A stretch of 64,000 nt of DNA from B1 sp964443415 (GTDB taxonomy: Bacteria; Bacteroidota; Bacteroidia; UKL13-3): NCBI GenBank assembly GCA_964443415.1, contig CAYUDC010000003.1, positions 1-64,000 of the forward strand. The letters are read 5' to 3'. Shown piece by piece: positions 43,754 to 52,324 of this stretch. The notes beneath the pieces are model-generated. The model saw nothing but the letters and a program-made list of their open reading frames with translations, did no database searches and was not told where the DNA came from. A program made the translations under genes and the position numbers. Each line of letters starts with the position of its first letter. Within the stretch, counting starts at the first letter, position 1.

Positions 43754-44701
43754 GTGAAAAATGTTGAAATAATTACCATTGAATCAGATTTTGGCGCAGG
43801 AAAAAAAGGGGCTAAATTAGGCCCACAAGCTTTCCTTAAGTGTTTAAACCCAAACCTATTAACCAAACTACCCCTTACTAGAATAGAAAGCAATCATTTA
43901 GAGGAGGAAGAACCCTATCCCGGTAATTTTGCTAAAAACATCGAATCAATTGTTGAGGTGCAGAAATTAGCCGTTGAAGCCATTGAAAAAGGCATGACCA
44001 ATGGTTCTTTGCCTTGGATAATTTCTGGAGACCATAGTAATGGATTAGCCGGAATTAGTGCCTACAAAAACCTTCATCCAAATAAAAACCTCGGCGTCAT
44101 TTGGATTGATGCACATGCCGACCTTCATACTCCTTTCACCTCTCCTAGTGGCAATATGCATGGAATGCCTTTGGCAGCTGCACTTGGATTAAGAAAAACA
44201 TCTTCAGGGAAAAATAACCTTGATAAGGATTCGATGCAACTTTGGGACAACCTCATCAACCTTGGTTCAAACCGAATTAGCCCGAAGATTAAGCCAGAGC
44301 ACTTGGTTTTTTTAGAACTGCGTGATTTAGAAAAAGAAGAAATTGAATTGCTCAACGAGCTTCAAATTAAGAATTACACACCAGCCCAACGTAAAGAGAT
44401 TGGTTTAACCCAATTGCTAAAAGAAATTGAAGTTCAGTTAGCAGATTGCGATCAAATTTTGGTTTCATTTGATGTAGATAGCCTCGATCCTACCATTTCT
44501 TTTGGAACAGGAACTCCAGTACCAGGCGGATTGTTATGGGATGAAGCAGTTGATTTGCTTAGTTTTTTATTGCAATCCCCCAAATTAGTGGCTTTCGAAA
44601 TCACAGAAATCAATCCATTGCTGGATAGAAACAACCCTATGGAAGAAGTTTCTGCTAAATTAATGGAAGAAGTTTTTGAAAAGTCTGGGTTCTTATCCTA
44701 G
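43754..44701 (+). CDS. Arginase family ureohydrolase, probable arginase
   Basis: The protein has 315 residues with a GTG start chosen because GGAGG lies five bases upstream and the frame opens directly on KNVEIITIESDFGAGKKGAKLGPQA. Manganese ligands are visible in SGDHSN, WIDAHADLHTP and SFDVDSLDPT, and GTGTPVPGGL is typical of arginase rather than agmatinase. The reaction would be arginine to ornithine and urea. An agmatinase completing the SpeA pathway is the alternative, given the divergent arginine decarboxylase gene. The last nine bases overlap the convergent reductase gene. Confidence 0.85.
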   Translation: MKNVEIITIESDFGAGKKGAKLGPQAFLKCLNPNLLTKLPLTRIESNHLEEEEPYPGNFAKNIESIVEVQKLAVEAIEKGMTNGSLPWIISGDHSNGLAGISAYKNLHPNKNLGVIWIDAHADLHTPFTSPSGNMHGMPLAAALGLRKTSSGKNNLDKDSMQLWDNLINLGSNRISPKIKPEHLVFLELRDLEKEEIELLNELQIKNYTPAQRKEIGLTQLLKEIEVQLADCDQILVSFDVDSLDPTISFGTGTPVPGGLLWDEAVDLLSFLLQSPKLVAFEITEINPLLDRNNPMEEVSAKLMEEVFEKSGFLS

Positions 44702-45700
44702 ACTTTTCAAAAATGATATGGTATCAATGCCATCTGCATAATCCCATAATTCTGGCTGCTGGCTTTTACCAAAGTCTACCAAGTATTCGGCCTTCCCTAC
44801 ACCGCACTGAATGATTTCTTTATTTACCTCGAGGTAATCTTTTACATCCTGCTCTGTATCGTAAAAGGCAAATAAAATCACACTTAACGGAGAGGCTAAT
44901 CCATCGTCTTGTTTTAGAATTACAAACCCATTGTCTAAATGCGGCGTTTGATTCATTAAGAAAATGGCTTTATGATAAGTGTAGTTATTGGCGTATTTGT
45001 TATGGTTGATGATGTCTTTGTATCTTTCGAAAGATTGAAAGAGCGGCTCTAGGTTATACCCTCTTGGGAGTAAGAGTTTAGATACATTGCGACATCCTAA
45101 TCCAAAGTAAAAAAACACATCGTCGGCCAAGGCATCGAGCTCTTCTGTGGTTTCGTTTCCAGTGATTACCGCCATACTGTTTCTGCTTCTTCTTAGTAAA
45201 TTAGGTTTACCTTTAAAATAATACTCAAAGTATCGATTGGTATTATTACTTCCAGTAGCAATCACTGCATCAAAATTTTTAAGCTGGCGTTCTTCTGCAA
45301 AAGCAATATAATCTGCAAAGGCTGGTTCAATTTGAATGAGTGATTCTATAGCCCACTTCATTAATTCTGTGTCATCCGAAGATAATTTAACTAAAGCTTT
45401 ATGACCACATATTAATACCGAAAGTAAATCGTGAAAACCTACCAATGGAATATTGCCCGCCATGATAATGGCTACTGTTTTGGTTTCGGGTTGATCCGAA
45501 ACGGCATAAGGTGCCAACCATTTTGTCAAATTTTCTTTGTTTAGTAAACTACCCCAAGCATGGATAGCATGAAGTTGCATTTGAATGGTAAACCATTGAT
45601 TCTTGATAAAGGCCTGATTTAACACGTTTAAATCGGCATTTGCGGCACAAAATGTGTCTCCAAGTTTTGAAAATGCTTCTACTCTTTGTGAATAATTCAT
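44693..45700 (-). CDS. Acyl-CoA reductase (LuxC-like)
   Basis: The protein has 335 residues of the aldehyde-dehydrogenase-like LuxC family. The likely catalytic Cys is in YFGLGCRNVSKL. The cofactor-side segments are IIMAGNIPLVGFHDLL and VIATGSNNTNRYF, and RRSRNSMAVITG follows. It would reduce an activated fatty acyl group to an aldehyde with NADPH. It is divergent from a ferredoxin gene with 86 bases between the starts, an arrangement I associate with Bacteroidota; the physiological substrate is not known. One dispersed word lies at 45488-45497. Confidence 0.88.
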   Translation of the reverse strand: MNYSQRVEAFSKLGDTFCAANADLNVLNQAFIKNQWFTIQMQLHAIHAWGSLLNKENLTKWLAPYAVSDQPETKTVAIIMAGNIPLVGFHDLLSVLICGHKALVKLSSDDTELMKWAIESLIQIEPAFADYIAFAEERQLKNFDAVIATGSNNTNRYFEYYFKGKPNLLRRSRNSMAVITGNETTEELDALADDVFFYFGLGCRNVSKLLLPRGYNLEPLFQSFERYKDIINHNKYANNYTYHKAIFLMNQTPHLDNGFVILKQDDGLASPLSVILFAFYDTEQDVKDYLEVNKEIIQCGVGKAEYLVDFGKSQQPELWDYADGIDTISFLKSLG

Positions 45701-45737
45701 ATTATTTAGACTCGTTCTATTTTTTTGAATCTGCCAA

Positions 45738-45745
45738 CAAAGCTA
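45738..45745 (-). promoter_or_regulatory. -7 promoter element of the acyl-CoA reductase gene
   Basis: On the minus strand the sequence reads TAGCTTTG, a perfect TAnnTTTG box, 37 bases before the ATG. No -33 element is recognised. Confidence 0.45.
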
Positions 45746-45786
45746 AACTTGCAGTAGTTATTAAACTAAAATAATTTTATACAAAT

Positions 45787-46131
45787 ATGGCTATAATGAT
45801 CACAGACGAATGCATCAATTGCGGTGCATGCGAACCAGAATGTCCTAATAATGCAATTTATGAAGCGGGTGCCGAATGGGCTTGGGCCGATGGCAATAAC
45901 TTAAGTGGCGCCTTAGAAATCGATGGTGAAACTGTTGAAGTAACCAAAAGATTTAACCCTAAATCAGATGATACTTACTATATTGTAACTGGTAAATGTA
46001 CAGAGTGCGTTGGTTTCCATGAAGAGCCTCAGTGTGCTGCTGTATGTCCGGTTGACTGCTGTGTGCCAGACCCAGACAATGTAGAAACGCAAGAAATTTT
46101 GTTAGAAAAGAAAAACAGAATGCATTTATAA
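45787..46131 (+). CDS. 4Fe-4S dicluster ferredoxin
   Basis: The protein has 114 residues. The first cluster motif is CINCGACEPEC (Cys9, 12, 15 and 19). The second set is CTEC...CAAVCPVDCC, with a longer insert between the cysteines as in YfhL-type ferredoxins. It is a small cytoplasmic electron carrier. It is divergent from the acyl-CoA reductase gene and is a single-gene unit with a very strong terminator. The redox partner is not known. Confidence 0.94.
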   Translation: MAIMITDECINCGACEPECPNNAIYEAGAEWAWADGNNLSGALEIDGETVEVTKRFNPKSDDTYYIVTGKCTECVGFHEEPQCAAVCPVDCCVPDPDNVETQEILLEKKNRMHL

Positions 46132-46132
46132 C

Positions 46133-46167
46133 AAAAAGGCTGCTTATTTAAGCAGCCTTTTTTTTGT
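46133..46167 (+). terminator. Intrinsic terminator of the ferredoxin gene
   Basis: AAAAAGGCTGCTT pairs with AAGCAGCCTTTTT over 13 positions around a 4-base loop and is followed by more T. It starts two bases after the stop. On the minus strand the A run also gives T after the stem, so it may stop transcripts of the convergent gene as well. Confidence 0.92.
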
Positions 46168-46179
46168 CTTCCAACTTTT

Positions 46180-46923
46180 CTAAAATAACTTGGTTTGAGG
46201 CTCAATAAATTCTTTTAACACCTCGGGTGTATTGGTGTTGGTACTTTTGCTGCCAATAAGTTTACCAATCTTATATGCGTGCATTAAATTTTCATCTACA
46301 GACTTGATAGATTCAATGATACTTTCTGCCGATTCGGTTTGGGTCAACCATAAACTTTCTGATTCTTTTGACAAAATGATGGGCATGCGTTTTTTGATAT
46401 TATGAATTTCTGCCATCATTGCATTAGCCTCTGTAGTTACAATGCTAATGGTGCGCAAGGTTTGTTGGTTGCTCGGGTTGACCCAAAGTTCTGAGATACC
46501 AGCCATCGAGAAAATAGCCTGATTTTTTAAATAGATAAAGTAAGGTTGTTTTTCTTTTGCATTTATTTGTTGCCATTCAAAAAAACCGGTCATTGGAATT
46601 AAACATCTTTGGGTGATTGCAGCTTCTCTAAAAGATGGCTTATCTAATAGGGTTTCTATTTTAGCATTTAGGGTGTTGACCCTTAATTTTTCAGCTTCTT
46701 CCCAAGATTTAATCCAATTTGGAATTAAGCCCCATTGTGCCAAAGTAAATGTTTCTGGCGATTGCTGGGAGATAATGGGCAACCATGGATGATTAAATCC
46801 ATTGAGATGATATCCAACTATGGCTTTGGGGTTAAAAAACATAGGAAACTCCCCTTCAAATGGTTTCTGATAATGGTTTGAAAGTTGCTCGAAGGTGGCT
46901 GAAACAGACGCGTGGTAACACAT
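46180..46923 (-). CDS. SOS-response-associated protein, HMCES/YedK family
   Basis: The protein has 247 residues. The catalytic Cys2 directly follows the initiator Met (MCYHASVSA). NTLNAKIETL, GFFEWQ with the conserved Glu, and EIHNIKKRMPIIL with the catalytic His are the family marks. The enzyme forms a thiazolidine crosslink with abasic sites in single-stranded DNA and protects replication forks. The start is fixed by the need for Cys at position 2. It ends a chain of same-strand genes and follows the M90 peptidase gene by one base. Confidence 0.94.
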   Translation of the reverse strand: MCYHASVSATFEQLSNHYQKPFEGEFPMFFNPKAIVGYHLNGFNHPWLPIISQQSPETFTLAQWGLIPNWIKSWEEAEKLRVNTLNAKIETLLDKPSFREAAITQRCLIPMTGFFEWQQINAKEKQPYFIYLKNQAIFSMAGISELWVNPSNQQTLRTISIVTTEANAMMAEIHNIKKRMPIILSKESESLWLTQTESAESIIESIKSVDENLMHAYKIGKLIGSKSTNTNTPEVLKEFIEPQTKLF

Positions 46924-46924
46924 A

Positions 46925-48091
46925 TTAATCTAATATTCCAAATACAATTTCTGAAAGAAAGGTGCAGGCCACCAACACTGGAATTAACACTTTAACCAAG
47001 TAGTTAAGGTTGTCTGAAGAATAAATAGCAAGCTGGTCTTTGTAATGGAAATATCTAAAAAACTTGATAATGATAATTCCTAATAGAACAGTTCTCAGTT
47101 CACCTGTTAACCAATTTTTCACCTCCATGTCATTTGTTGCTTGAAAAAGTAGAAGCATCACAAAAATTCCCATTACCCCAATTACTTGCGCCACAGGTTG
47201 TAGTTTTAACTCAAAGGGCAAATGCCATGGCTCTGCGGTTGGAATGGGCTCCTCGAGCAAGCTATTTACTTCATTGATATGACTTTCTTCGAACCTATAA
47301 TTCTCTTTTACGTTCAAAGGGTTTTGCCTTAGCAAATGACATAAATGCCAATAAACATCGGGTAATTCTTTGCTAAAGGCCTCTGGCACTTCAAAGAAAT
47401 TTTCGATGCATACCGAGAAGAATTCTGCTTTATTTTCTCCGGCATATTCTCTAAAAAAGTCTTCATGTCCATGTCTAATGCGCTTAAAAACTTCGTATCC
47501 ATTGGCCTCCCAATCGTCAAAATAGCTCACGAGCCTTTGGTCGAAACCACCACCCTTTAAAGCTTGTAACCTTAGCATGTGAGCAAATTCATGCAGACCT
47601 AAATTATAGGTAGAAGTAGAATAATGATAGCCTTCTTCAAAATCTGGCCAACTGATAAATACCACTCCATTCCCAAGGGCTAATCCTTTTACCCAGTTTT
47701 CTGCCAACCTGCTATAAAACACTCCTGGATAAACCACTACTCCCTTTAAAAAAGGCATGTGAGGTTGATGAAACCCAAAGGTGAGTTGTGTGATACAGGC
47801 ACAAATAAGAATTCTAACTTCTTCTGTTACAGTAAAATCTTCACGTCCTTGTACTTCAATCGAATGCTTTACTTGTAGCATTCTACTTTGAAAATGACTT
47901 TTCCCTTCAATGCTTAATGCTGCATAATAAGGGTTTTTAGCTGCTATGATTTGATCGTAAAACTCAAAGTTGCGTGTAGCAGGATCATCTGGATTTAGTC
48001 TTTGGCTATCATTTTTGGGCTTCCAAACATGATATTTATAGTATTGCCAAGTGCTTAGGCCAGCATAAAATGCAAGTTCGGGCCAGCGCAT
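46925..48091 (-). CDS. M90 (MtfA-like) zinc peptidase with C-terminal membrane helices
   Basis: The protein has 388 residues. The zinc motif is HEFAH at residues 167-171 (YNLGLHEFAHMLRLQ), and the surrounding GVVFISWPDFEEGY is typical of MtfA. E. coli MtfA is a soluble protein that binds the glucose regulator Mlc. Here the C-terminal third (from about residue 300) adds two or three membrane helices, an uncommon extension. It follows the flotillin gene by one base, which suggests work at the membrane, perhaps in the flotillin domain. That link is inference. Confidence 0.85.
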   Translation of the reverse strand: MRWPELAFYAGLSTWQYYKYHVWKPKNDSQRLNPDDPATRNFEFYDQIIAAKNPYYAALSIEGKSHFQSRMLQVKHSIEVQGREDFTVTEEVRILICACITQLTFGFHQPHMPFLKGVVVYPGVFYSRLAENWVKGLALGNGVVFISWPDFEEGYHYSTSTYNLGLHEFAHMLRLQALKGGGFDQRLVSYFDDWEANGYEVFKRIRHGHEDFFREYAGENKAEFFSVCIENFFEVPEAFSKELPDVYWHLCHLLRQNPLNVKENYRFEESHINEVNSLLEEPIPTAEPWHLPFELKLQPVAQVIGVMGIFVMLLLFQATNDMEVKNWLTGELRTVLLGIIIIKFFRYFHYKDQLAIYSSDNLNYLVKVLIPVLVACTFLSEIVFGILD

Positions 48092-48092
48092 T

Positions 48093-49598
48093 TTACTCCT
48101 CTGTTTTAGCGCCGTCTAATGGATTTGCAGGGTTTTCGCCTTTTAAATAAGTAGGAAGGTTTAAGCCTGCCATATTAAATAAATCATTTAAAGGAGGCAC
48201 TGTTTTCATCATATTCGATACAAAATTAGAGGTACTGCTACCGCCATTCTCTGCATTGTTTCCCGAATCCCAAACAGTGATTTTATCGATTTTAATATTC
48301 TTAACTGCTTCCACTTGGGTTTTAACAAGCTCTGGTAATTTCTCAATTAACAATAATTGGAAGGCCTTGGTTGGATCTCCACCAGCGGCTTTTACCACTT
48401 GTTCGTAACCTTCGGCCTGTTTTGTTAAGATTTCAAACAAACCTTTTGCTTCGGCCTCCATTTTAGAATAAATGGCATCTGCTTGCCCTTTGGCATTTTC
48501 TCTGATTCTTTCAGCCTCAGCTTGAGCCTCTATAATGGCGCGTTCTTTGGCAATTTCTGCAGGTACAATGATATTAGCTATTTGGGTAGAGCGCTCTCTT
48601 TCTGAACGGGCCAACTCGGCTTTTTGCTCTGCAACATAGGCTTCTTCTAAGGCTTTGGCTTGTTGAACTTTTTCTGCCGTAATGGCTATTCTAAGCGATT
48701 CGGCTTCCTTTTCTCTTCTTAAAGCCTCTGAATTGGCAATGGCAATCTTGGCTTCGTTTTCTCCCGTGATGGCAATGGCGTTGGCTTCAGAAATCTTAAT
48801 CCTGGTATCTCTTTCGGCTTCTGCTTTACCAATAGACTCATCTTTAGAAGCAGAAGCTATACTCACCTCTCTGTCTTTTTTAGTGATGGCAATTTTTACA
48901 TCTCTGTCTCTATGCGTTTCTGCAATTTGAGTATCCTTTTCTCTGTCGGCTAAGGCTTTTCCGGTTTCACCAATTTTCTCTTGCTCTGCCACACTCACTT
49001 TAGCCTCGTTAATGGCTTTAGCTGCCGCTTCTTTACCAAGAGCTTCTATGTACCCAGACTCATCCTTGATGTCGGTTACGTTTACGTTAATGAGCTTTAA
49101 ACCAATTTTCTTTAACTCACTGTCTACGTTTTTAGAGATATTATCCAAGAACTTATCACGGTCTGAGTTAATTTCTTCGATGGTCATGGTAGCAATTACC
49201 AAACGCAATTGACCAAACAAAATATCTTTGGCTAATTCTTGAATTTGCTCCGAAGACAATCCCAACAAACGCTCTGCAGCGGTATTCATGCTATCTGGCT
49301 CGGTTGAAATGGCAATGGTAAATCTACAAGGCACATCTACCCTGATATTTTGCCTGCTTAAGGCATTTGTTAAATTGGCTTCAATAGAAATGGGCTTTAA
49401 ATCCAAAAAGGCATAGTCTTGAATAACTGGCCAGATAAAGGCACCACCACCATGAATACATTTGGCAGAAGTTCCACCTGTTTTACCATATACTACTAAG
49501 ATTTTGTCTGAAGGGCATCTTTTGTATCTATTTACAATGGCATACAGCGTTACAAAAGCAACAACAATAAAAACTACAATTAAAATAAAGGGTGACAT
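48093..49598 (-). CDS. Flotillin-like SPFH membrane scaffold protein
   Basis: The protein has 501 residues. Residues 1-25 form a membrane anchor. An SPFH/band-7 domain follows (PCRFTIAISTEP, LLGLSSEQIQELAKDILFGQLRLVIATMTIEEIN). The long middle part (about 200-400) is an Ala/Glu/Lys-rich coiled coil with repeated EAKIA and EREST-like segments, and the C-terminus is Gly/Pro-rich. Flotillins organise lipid microdomains and hold membrane proteins in them. It is directly downstream of an NfeD-like gene (three bases), the classical pairing, and upstream of the M90 peptidase gene. Confidence 0.93.
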   Translation of the reverse strand: MSPFILIVVFIVVAFVTLYAIVNRYKRCPSDKILVVYGKTGGTSAKCIHGGGAFIWPVIQDYAFLDLKPISIEANLTNALSRQNIRVDVPCRFTIAISTEPDSMNTAAERLLGLSSEQIQELAKDILFGQLRLVIATMTIEEINSDRDKFLDNISKNVDSELKKIGLKLINVNVTDIKDESGYIEALGKEAAAKAINEAKVSVAEQEKIGETGKALADREKDTQIAETHRDRDVKIAITKKDREVSIASASKDESIGKAEAERDTRIKISEANAIAITGENEAKIAIANSEALRREKEAESLRIAITAEKVQQAKALEEAYVAEQKAELARSERERSTQIANIIVPAEIAKERAIIEAQAEAERIRENAKGQADAIYSKMEAEAKGLFEILTKQAEGYEQVVKAAGGDPTKAFQLLLIEKLPELVKTQVEAVKNIKIDKITVWDSGNNAENGGSSTSNFVSNMMKTVPPLNDLFNMAGLNLPTYLKGENPANPLDGAKTEE

Positions 49599-49601
49599 AT
49601 A

Positions 49602-50162
49602 TTATTTCTTAACTATTAATAATCCATTTTCATTGGCCTGCTCTACCATAACCATGCTACCCGTTTCAATAGCCTCTCCTTCTGTAATGGCATCTAGTTC
49701 GTGGGTAGAACCTTTCACGCTGATAAGCACTTTACCTTTACCCGATTGATGAGCAGGAATCTTTAAATACACTTCGGCTGTTTTTCCGATGGTTTCTTTG
49801 TAGGCAAATGAATTGTCTTCGGCCAGTTTATTTACTTGAAGCATGATAAAAACAAATAGGAGCATAAAGATTACGCCCACTACAAATGATACCAAAAGCA
49901 ACAACCAGATAGAAGAAATCAAATGAAAAAAGGTAATGCCAGACCATGAGAAACCCAATAAAAAGTTAATCAAGTTTCTAAAGGTAAATAATTGAAAAGG
50001 GGCATCTGCATCAAGGTTACCGTCAAAATCTGCATCGGTTCCTGCATCTGCATCACCACCAATAAAGGTTAAAATGGTTTGACCCAAAAAGATTAAACTA
50101 ACAGGGATGGCAATGTACCAAAGTGTTCTTAAGCTAGGCTCTAATTGATTTAAATATTCCAT
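49602..50162 (-). CDS. NfeD-like membrane protein with OB-fold tail
   Basis: The protein has 186 residues with about three membrane helices and an acidic loop (GGDADAGTDADFDGNLDAD). Its C-terminal 70 residues (GKTAEVYLKIPAHQSGKGKVLISVKG ... ENGLLIVKK) form a small OB-like beta barrel. This is the short NfeD type that is encoded beside flotillins and works with them. It precedes the flotillin gene by three bases. One dispersed word lies at 50076-50085. Confidence 0.82.
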   Translation of the reverse strand: MEYLNQLEPSLRTLWYIAIPVSLIFLGQTILTFIGGDADAGTDADFDGNLDADAPFQLFTFRNLINFLLGFSWSGITFFHLISSIWLLLLVSFVVGVIFMLLFVFIMLQVNKLAEDNSFAYKETIGKTAEVYLKIPAHQSGKGKVLISVKGSTHELDAITEGEAIETGSMVMVEQANENGLLIVKK

Positions 50163-50174
50163 GGCATGTGCAAT

Positions 50175-50972
50175 TTATGGCTTAAAAGGATTAAAAACAA
50201 AAATTAAGTCGGCCACCCCAGAGTCTTTCCCTAATTGCAAGGTATCTAAACCTAAGGTGTAGAATTTTGCTTGTTGCAAAATTTGCATAAAGGCCTGTTC
50301 CTTGTCTAATTCTTGGCAGGCTTTTCGGGTTGAACCAAGCTTATTTATTTGAAGTTGATGTTTAGATATAAGATTGTATTCTCCAAACAATGAGTTACAT
50401 TTACCATATCCATTAAAGGTGTTGGGAGAATCGTTAAAGAATATGAAGGGCTCTTTTTCACTTAATGGCCCATTGATATTTACGCCCATCATTTCAACCA
50501 AATCCCAGCGTTTATTGTCTAAGTATATACCTAGTTTTTCAAGTTGATATTCTTCTATTAAATCATCCGAGAAATGCTCATAGGCATTTTTCATTTGGGT
50601 TAAACCTTCTAAAGTAAGTTGATAATATGTTGGCTTTTCTCCAATGGTTGGATCACCTATTCTAATTACCTCTCCTTCTTTTTCCCACTCGAAATAACCT
50701 TTAAATTCAATCACTTCTTTACTCTTGCCTAAATAGCAATACTTTAATATATAGGATAAATCTTCGTTTAATTGAATGGTAGTTGCCATACCATCACATT
50801 CTGTGCAGGGCAAAAAACCAAAGTACCTTCCTACCCAAGTGGGTTCTTGCTTGTACAATTCTTGCATGCTTGGGGCAACTGGCCCAGTGGCGCTTGCCAT
50901 TTGGTCTTCGCCACAAGATAACAGTAAGAATAAATTACAAATTATGACAGTTAAAATATTGGCCTTATTCAT
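50175..50972 (-). CDS. Lipoprotein with NlpE N-terminal and META domains
   Basis: The protein has 265 residues. The lipobox LLLSC near residue 20 gives a lipid anchor. The N-terminal half WVGRYFGFLPCTECDGMATTIQL carries the CxxC-G pattern of NlpE, a copper-linked envelope stress sensor in E. coli. The C-terminal half DNKRWDLVEMMG ... FNGYGKCNSLFGEY is a META/HslJ domain. The fusion fits an envelope stress or metal-handling role. It is upstream of the NfeD/flotillin genes by 12 bases and may share their transcript. One dispersed word lies at 50327-50336. Confidence 0.87.
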   Translation of the reverse strand: MNKANILTVIICNLFLLLSCGEDQMASATGPVAPSMQELYKQEPTWVGRYFGFLPCTECDGMATTIQLNEDLSYILKYCYLGKSKEVIEFKGYFEWEKEGEVIRIGDPTIGEKPTYYQLTLEGLTQMKNAYEHFSDDLIEEYQLEKLGIYLDNKRWDLVEMMGVNINGPLSEKEPFIFFNDSPNTFNGYGKCNSLFGEYNLISKHQLQINKLGSTRKACQELDKEQAFMQILQQAKFYTLGLDTLQLGKDSGVADLIFVFNPFKP

Positions 50973-51021
50973 GAATCCTTTATTTTGGCTAAAATATAAA
51001 AAAAGGGGCTATTTTTCATAT

Positions 51022-51029
51022 TACCTTCG
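51022..51029 (+). promoter_or_regulatory. -7-like element next to the GT4 start codon
   Basis: TACCTTCG matches TAnnTTTG with one change and ends four bases before the ATG at 51034. If it is used, the transcript would start at or inside the first codons or be leaderless, so use from a start slightly downstream cannot be excluded. Confidence 0.3.
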
Positions 51030-51033
51030 CAGC

Positions 51034-52155
51034 ATGCACATAGTCATTAATGCCAGATTATTAATTAAGGATAAGTTAGACGGTATCGGTTGGTTTACTT
51101 TTCAAACCATAAAGCGTATGGTGACCAAGCATCCAGAACATCGTTTTACTTTGGTATTTGACCGTAAATTTCCTCAAGAATTTTTGTTTGCAGATAATGT
51201 CGATGGAATTGTTTTGTATCCACCAGCACGTCACCCATTGCTGTATGTATGGTATTTTGAAATTTCTTTAAAGCGTTTTCTTGTTAAAACTAAACCCGAT
51301 TTATTTTTAAGTACAGATGGTTTCTTGGTGCTGCATCCTTCTATCCAACAGTTAGCCGTGATGCATGATATTAACTTTTATCATCATCCACACGACCTAA
51401 AATTTGCCTTTAGACATTACTATAATTTTTTCTTTCCAAAGTTTGCAAAAATCGCCAAACGCATTGCCACTGTAAGTGAATATAGCAAAAGCGACATTGT
51501 AAAAACTTATGGCATTGAGCCCTCCAAAATAGATGTGGTGTATAATGGAATTAATGAAGGTTACAAGCCAATTGGAAACAAAGAAAAGGAAGCCACTCGA
51601 TTACACTACACCCACGGAAATCCTTATTTTTTATTTGTGGGTTCGCAAAGTCCGCGTAAAAATTTAAACAGACTCATCAAAGCATTTGGCATTTTTTCTG
51701 AGTTACATCAAAAGGAGTATTATTTGGTATTGGCTGGTAGTTCGTTTTGGGGTGATGATGATCTTAGAAAAACCTATGAAGCATCTGCAGTAAAAGACAG
51801 AATTATTTTTACCGGTAGATTATCACAAGAAGAGTTAACCAAAGTAGTTGCCTCTGCCTTTGCCTTAACCTTTATGCCCTATTACGAAGGTTTTGGTATT
51901 CCAATGATAGAAGCAATGGCTAGCGCTGTACCTGTGATTGCTGCCAACACCTCTTGCCTTCCAGAAATTGCAGGTGATGCTGCCTTGTATGCCAATCCCT
52001 ATATCGAATCGGATATGGCAGATGCCATGTTACAATTAGCCAATGACGAGAAATTGTACCATTCATTGATACAAAAAGGTTTGGTTCAAACCGAAAAATA
52101 CAGTTGGGATAAAACAGCAGATTTACTTTGGCAAAGTATAGAAAGATGTATTTAA
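51034..52155 (+). CDS. Glycosyltransferase family 4 protein
   Basis: The protein has 373 residues from the ATG at 51034 (MHIVINARLLIKDKLDGIGW). An open frame extends further upstream, through the divergent lipoprotein gene, and is not the true start. GT4 marks are GSQSPRKNLNRLIKAF, YYEGFGIPMIEAMASAVPVI with the nucleotide-sugar Glu pair, and EIAGDAALYANP. It transfers a sugar from a nucleotide donor to an unknown acceptor, probably in surface glycan synthesis. One dispersed word lies at 52083-52092. Confidence 0.92.
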   Translation: MHIVINARLLIKDKLDGIGWFTFQTIKRMVTKHPEHRFTLVFDRKFPQEFLFADNVDGIVLYPPARHPLLYVWYFEISLKRFLVKTKPDLFLSTDGFLVLHPSIQQLAVMHDINFYHHPHDLKFAFRHYYNFFFPKFAKIAKRIATVSEYSKSDIVKTYGIEPSKIDVVYNGINEGYKPIGNKEKEATRLHYTHGNPYFLFVGSQSPRKNLNRLIKAFGIFSELHQKEYYLVLAGSSFWGDDDLRKTYEASAVKDRIIFTGRLSQEELTKVVASAFALTFMPYYEGFGIPMIEAMASAVPVIAANTSCLPEIAGDAALYANPYIESDMADAMLQLANDEKLYHSLIQKGLVQTEKYSWDKTADLLWQSIERCI

Positions 52156-52164
52156 TCAAAGGCT

Positions 52165-52224
52165 TTATTGCCTGTTTTTTAGTAGACCCTCAATAGAAAG
52201 GTCTTCATCAATTAAAGGCCAATG
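52165..52224 (-). other. Orphan reading-frame tail left of the assembly gap
   Basis: On the minus strand 52165-52224 reads HWPLIDEDLSIEGLLKNRQ and then stops. It is in frame with the TonB receptor across the gap but does not look like a TonB barrel end, which should finish in a strand with a terminal aromatic residue. It is either the end of another gene or non-coding sequence. Confidence 0.45.
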
Positions 52225-52324
52225 NNNNNNNNNNNNNNNNNNNNNNNNNNNNNNNNNNNNNNNNNNNNNNNNNNNNNNNNNNNNNNNNNNNNNNNNNNNN
52301 NNNNNNNNNNNNNNNNNNNNNNNN
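52225..52324. other. Assembly gap of 100 N
   Basis: One hundred unknown bases, the conventional size for a scaffold gap of unknown length. It cuts the 3' end of the TonB receptor gene, whose last readable residues are RRADAYPG. Confidence 0.99.

Noticed and set aside
50776..51033. Long N-terminal extension of the GT4 frame
   Set aside because: It runs antisense through the lipoprotein gene and past its start; the GT4 fold begins at MHIVINARLL (51034).
52161..52180. Weak AGGC/GCCT hairpin with T run after the GT4 gene
   Set aside because: Only four pairs; it is too weak to call a terminator next to an assembly gap.
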